From: Caballeronia jiangsuensis
Lineage (GTDB): Bacteria; Pseudomonadota; Gammaproteobacteria; Burkholderiales; Burkholderiaceae
Reading direction: 5' to 3'
NCBI GenBank assembly: GCA_000648925.1
Contig: JFHF01000013.1
Location: 62,001-126,000 of the forward strand
Length of the DNA: 64,000 nt
The translations under genes and the position numbers were made by a program. Position 1 is the first letter of the stretch. Each line of letters opens with the position of its first letter. Shown piece by piece: positions 61,766-64,000 of the stretch. Under the pieces are notes generated by a model that saw only the letters and a list, made by a program, of their open reading frames with translations, ran no database searches and was not told where the DNA came from.

Positions 61766-63154
61766 ATGGTCAATATCTCAGGCGAAGCGATCGACACCCT
61801 CAAGGCGTCGGTGAGAGGCAGGATCATCTCACCGGAGCAAACCGACTACGACGAAGCACGCAAGGTATGGAACGCGACGATCGACAGGCGCCCCGCGCTC
61901 ATCGTGCGTTGCGCGGGCACCGCCGACGTGATCGCCGCACTCGCGTTCGCGCGCGACAACGGCCTTCTGGTTTCGATTCGCGGCGGATCGCACAACATCG
62001 CGGGCAGCGCAGTCAGCGACGACGCCTTGATGATCGATCTCTCCGCGCTGAAATCCGTGCGCATCGATCCGCAAGCGAAACGCGCGTATGTCGAACCCGG
62101 CGCGCTGCTCTCCGACTTCGACCACGAAGCACAGGCATTCGGTCTCGCGACGCCGCTCGGCATCAACTCGACGACAGGCGTCGCGGGTCTCACGCTCGGC
62201 GGCGGCTTCGGCTGGATCAGCCGCAAGTTCGGCGTGACGGTGGATAACCTCGTCGCGGCGGAGATCGTCACGGCGGACGGTACATGGCGGCGCGTGAGCG
62301 CGGACAGCGATCCCGATCTCTTCTGGGCGTTGCGCGGCGGCGGCGGCAACTTCGGCGTCGTGACGCTGTTCGAATACCGGCTGCATGAAGTGGGTCCGCA
62401 GATCTACGGCGGCCTCGTCGTGTATCCGCTCGAACAGGCCGACGAAGTGCTGCCGAAGTATCGCGAGTTCGTCGCGCAAAGTCCCGACGATTTGACCGTA
62501 TGGGCCGTGCTGCGTCTCGCGCCGCCGTTGCCGTTCCTGCCCGAGAGCGTTCACGGCAAGCCGGTCGTCGTGATGGCGAGTTGCTATGTCGGGCCGGTCG
62601 AAAACGGTGAAAGGGCGCTTGCGCCCGTGCGCAGCTTCGGCACGCCCTATGGCGAGCATCTCGGGGCGATGCCTTTCGCCGCATGGCAGAAGGCGTTCGA
62701 TCCGCTGCTGACACCCGGCGAGCGCAACTACTGGAAGTCGCACAACTTCGCGAGTCTGAACGACGAAACGTTCGATATCCTGACGAACGCGGTGAAATCG
62801 CTACCGTCGACGCAGTGCGAGGTGTTCATCGGCGCGATGGGCGGACAGACGAACCGCGTTCCCGTCGATGCGACGGCTTACGCGAATCGCGATTCGATCT
62901 ATACCATCAACATTCACGGCCGCTGGAGCGACGCCGCCGACGACGAGAAGTGCACGAAGTGGGCACGCGACATGTTCGCCGCGATGACGCCGCACGCAAT
63001 CGGCAGCGTCTACGTGAATTTCATGACCGGTGAAGAAGGCGAACGCGTGAAGGCTGCGTATGGACCGAACTACGAGCGGCTCGCCGAAGTGAAGCGGCGT
63101 TACGATCCGGACAACGTGTTCCGTAGCAATCAGAACATCACGCCCGCGGCGTGA
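61766..63154 (+). CDS. FAD-binding oxidoreductase with BBE domain
   Basis: A 462-residue flavoenzyme. The PCMH-type FAD domain is seen as SIRGGSHNIAGSAVSDDALMIDLSALKSVRIDP, in which His76 is the expected covalent 8-alpha-histidyl attachment site, and GVAGLTLGGGFGWISRKFGVTVDNLVAAEIVTADG. The C-terminus has the berberine-bridge-enzyme motif YGPNYERLAEVKRRYDPDNVFRSNQNI. Such enzymes oxidise sugars, alcohols or alkaloids. Start at 61766 has GAGG seven bases upstream and directly precedes conserved sequence; the longer reading adds a 38-residue tail without a ribosome site. Confidence 0.92.
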   Translation: MVNISGEAIDTLKASVRGRIISPEQTDYDEARKVWNATIDRRPALIVRCAGTADVIAALAFARDNGLLVSIRGGSHNIAGSAVSDDALMIDLSALKSVRIDPQAKRAYVEPGALLSDFDHEAQAFGLATPLGINSTTGVAGLTLGGGFGWISRKFGVTVDNLVAAEIVTADGTWRRVSADSDPDLFWALRGGGGNFGVVTLFEYRLHEVGPQIYGGLVVYPLEQADEVLPKYREFVAQSPDDLTVWAVLRLAPPLPFLPESVHGKPVVVMASCYVGPVENGERALAPVRSFGTPYGEHLGAMPFAAWQKAFDPLLTPGERNYWKSHNFASLNDETFDILTNAVKSLPSTQCEVFIGAMGGQTNRVPVDATAYANRDSIYTINIHGRWSDAADDEKCTKWARDMFAAMTPHAIGSVYVNFMTGEEGERVKAAYGPNYERLAEVKRRYDPDNVFRSNQNITPAA

Positions 63155-63160
63155 TTCGTG

Positions 63161-63193
63161 GCGCGCCGTCTCTCCTCGCGGGAAACGGCGCGC
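63161..63193. terminator. Hairpin after the BBE gene
   Basis: A perfect 9-bp stem (63161-63169 with 63185-63193), 15-nt loop, seven bases after the BBE stop and between convergent genes. No T-tract on the plus strand. Confidence 0.5.
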
Positions 63194-63205
63194 TCTAAGC
63201 GCTGT

Positions 63206-63562
63206 TCAGGGCCGGTCGAGATGACGGCGCATATCGCGCGTGTCCGTGTTCGACACGTCGCCGTTGACTTCCTCGTAGACGAGCTTGAGCGTTTCGCCGC
63301 TCAGATGATTTCGTAACAGGCCGAGAAACCGAGGTTCGACCGCGAGTCGCAAGCGATCGAATCGTTGATGCAGACGGCTTTGTTCGAGATACTCGCCGAC
63401 GGTCCTGGCGAATGTTTCCCGGTCTCTTTCTGCCGTTTCCGTCGCGCGCGTAGCCGGGTTCCTGATGTCCTCGACTTGCCGCAAGTCCAGCTTCAGTCCT
63501 TGCGTCTCGAAGATCCGGGCGCGGCTGGCATCGGCGGCAAGCACCCAGGTGATGGCGGTCAT
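63206..63562 (-). CDS. Host-attachment protein family (short member)
   Basis: A 118-residue protein that matches the host-attachment protein family: MTAITWVLAADASRARIFETQGLKLDLRQVEDIRNPATR and FARTVGEYLEQSRLHQRFDRLRLAVEPRFLGLLRNHLS. The family is named for a protein implicated in plant attachment in Agrobacterium; its biochemistry is unknown and the fold is related to archaeal eRF1. Members are usually ~140 residues, so this one is slightly short at the C-terminus. Its upstream neighbour on the same strand is the CoA-transferase gene. Confidence 0.9.
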   Translation of the reverse strand: MTAITWVLAADASRARIFETQGLKLDLRQVEDIRNPATRATETAERDRETFARTVGEYLEQSRLHQRFDRLRLAVEPRFLGLLRNHLSGETLKLVYEEVNGDVSNTDTRDMRRHLDRP

Positions 63563-63685
63563 GATGCTCCTCCTGTTCGCCAGCCCAAGCAGGCTCCCGC
63601 CATTGTGCGCCTAATCTTCGTGCAACGGCTTCGTTCTCGCGCGGCATTCGCTTTCGCGGCGCAGCATAACGCGCGCGAATTCGCT

Positions 63686-64000
63686 TCAAGGCAGCATCGA
63701 ACCGCTCGCCGCGAAGCGCGTGTGAAACGAAAATGCCTGATCGAGACGATGAGGCGTGTGGCCACCGGCCGCTGCTGCATCGCGGTAATAGTCGCGCAAC
63801 AGATCGCGGTAAAGCGGATGCGCGCAGTTCTGGATCACGCTCATCGCGCGTTCGCGTGGCGCGAGGCCGGTGAGGTTGGCGAGCCCGCGCTCGGTCACGA
63901 CGATATCGACATCGTGTTCGTTGTGATCGCAATGGGGCACCATCGGCACGATGCTCGAAATGCGTCCGTCCTTCGCGACGGATTTCGTCGCGAACACCGC
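63686..64000 (-). CDS. Acetyl-CoA hydrolase/transferase, C-terminal part
   Basis: The last ~105 residues of a longer minus-strand gene that runs off the window. Seen: KDGRISSIVPMVPHCDHNEHDVDIVVTERGLANLTGLAPRERA, which matches the C-terminal domain of the acetyl-CoA hydrolase/succinyl-CoA:acetate CoA-transferase family. The ending FSFHTRFAASGSMLP is typical. The active-site Glu lies upstream, out of the window. Whether it acts as hydrolase or CoA transferase cannot be judged. Confidence 0.92.
   Translation of the reverse strand, partial: AVFATKSVAKDGRISSIVPMVPHCDHNEHDVDIVVTERGLANLTGLAPRERAMSVIQNCAHPLYRDLLRDYYRDAAAAGGHTPHRLDQAFSFHTRFAASGSMLP

Overview
The window is GC-rich chromosomal DNA of a Burkholderiaceae member, most likely of the Paraburkholderia/Caballeronia group. 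This rests on the two-step HutF/HutG histidine route, small secreted DUF4148 proteins, an H-NS protein with an H1-like tail, an NAD-dependent glutamate dehydrogenase of the 180-kDa type and overall codon usage. No rRNA, tRNA, CRISPR array, prophage or transposase gene was seen.

Layout. 1-2.2 kb: end of a dipeptide ABC permease with two peptidases (P1/DmpA type and DppA type), translationally coupled. 2.3-3.6 kb: a small protein, crcB and a GNAT gene. 3.6-8.7 kb: histidine utilisation genes hutH-hutC-hutD-hutF-hutG; hutU and hutI are not present. 9.0-18.4 kb: a DUF4148 gene, then a RutR-like TetR repressor divergent from a reductive pyrimidine catabolism operon (carbamoyl-amide hydrolase, preT, preA, NCS1 transporter, dihydropyrimidinase). 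A 0.6 kb repeat lies inside that operon. 18.5-22.6 kb: CDP-diacylglycerol pyrophosphatase, a BrnT/BrnA toxin-antitoxin pair, an aspartate carbamoyltransferase with an N-terminal helix-turn-helix-like extension, yjbQ and a BON-like protein. 22.7-24.9 kb: NfeD/slipin operon. 24.9-25.5 kb: second copy of the repeat with its core inverted. 25.5-32 kb: AhpD-like protein, LysR regulator and an EmrAB-type efflux operon with outer-membrane factor and thioesterase. 32-35 kb: omega-amino acid aminotransferase divergent from a MocR regulator. 35-41.5 kb: small proteins, H-NS, methyltransferase, amino-acid binding protein, two Hsp20 genes, sulfite reductase with DUF934. 41.6-49.4 kb: DUF2970, ketopantoate reductase-like, NDH-2-like, MazG-like, acyl-CoA dehydrogenase, M14-like peptidase, hydrolase, cupin. 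49.5-54 kb: GNAT, DUF1059 and a cobalt-type nitrile hydratase operon with a fused activator, tautomerase and phosphopantetheinyl transferase. 54-64 kb: YgjP, a membrane hydrolase, a LEA-like lipoprotein, cupin, the giant GDH, a BBE flavoenzyme, a host-attachment-like protein and the end of a CoA-transferase/hydrolase gene.

How the genes work together. Much of the window is nitrogen scavenging: peptides, histidine, pyrimidines, nitriles, beta-amino acids and glutamate. The pyrimidine operon yields beta-alanine, which the aminotransferase at 32 kb could use. The most unusual element is the pair of ~0.6 kb repeats (16.2-16.8 kb and 24.9-25.5 kb). They share outer ends in the same orientation, but their ~0.43 kb cores, bounded by perfect 40-bp inverted repeats that each contain a hairpin, are in opposite orientations.
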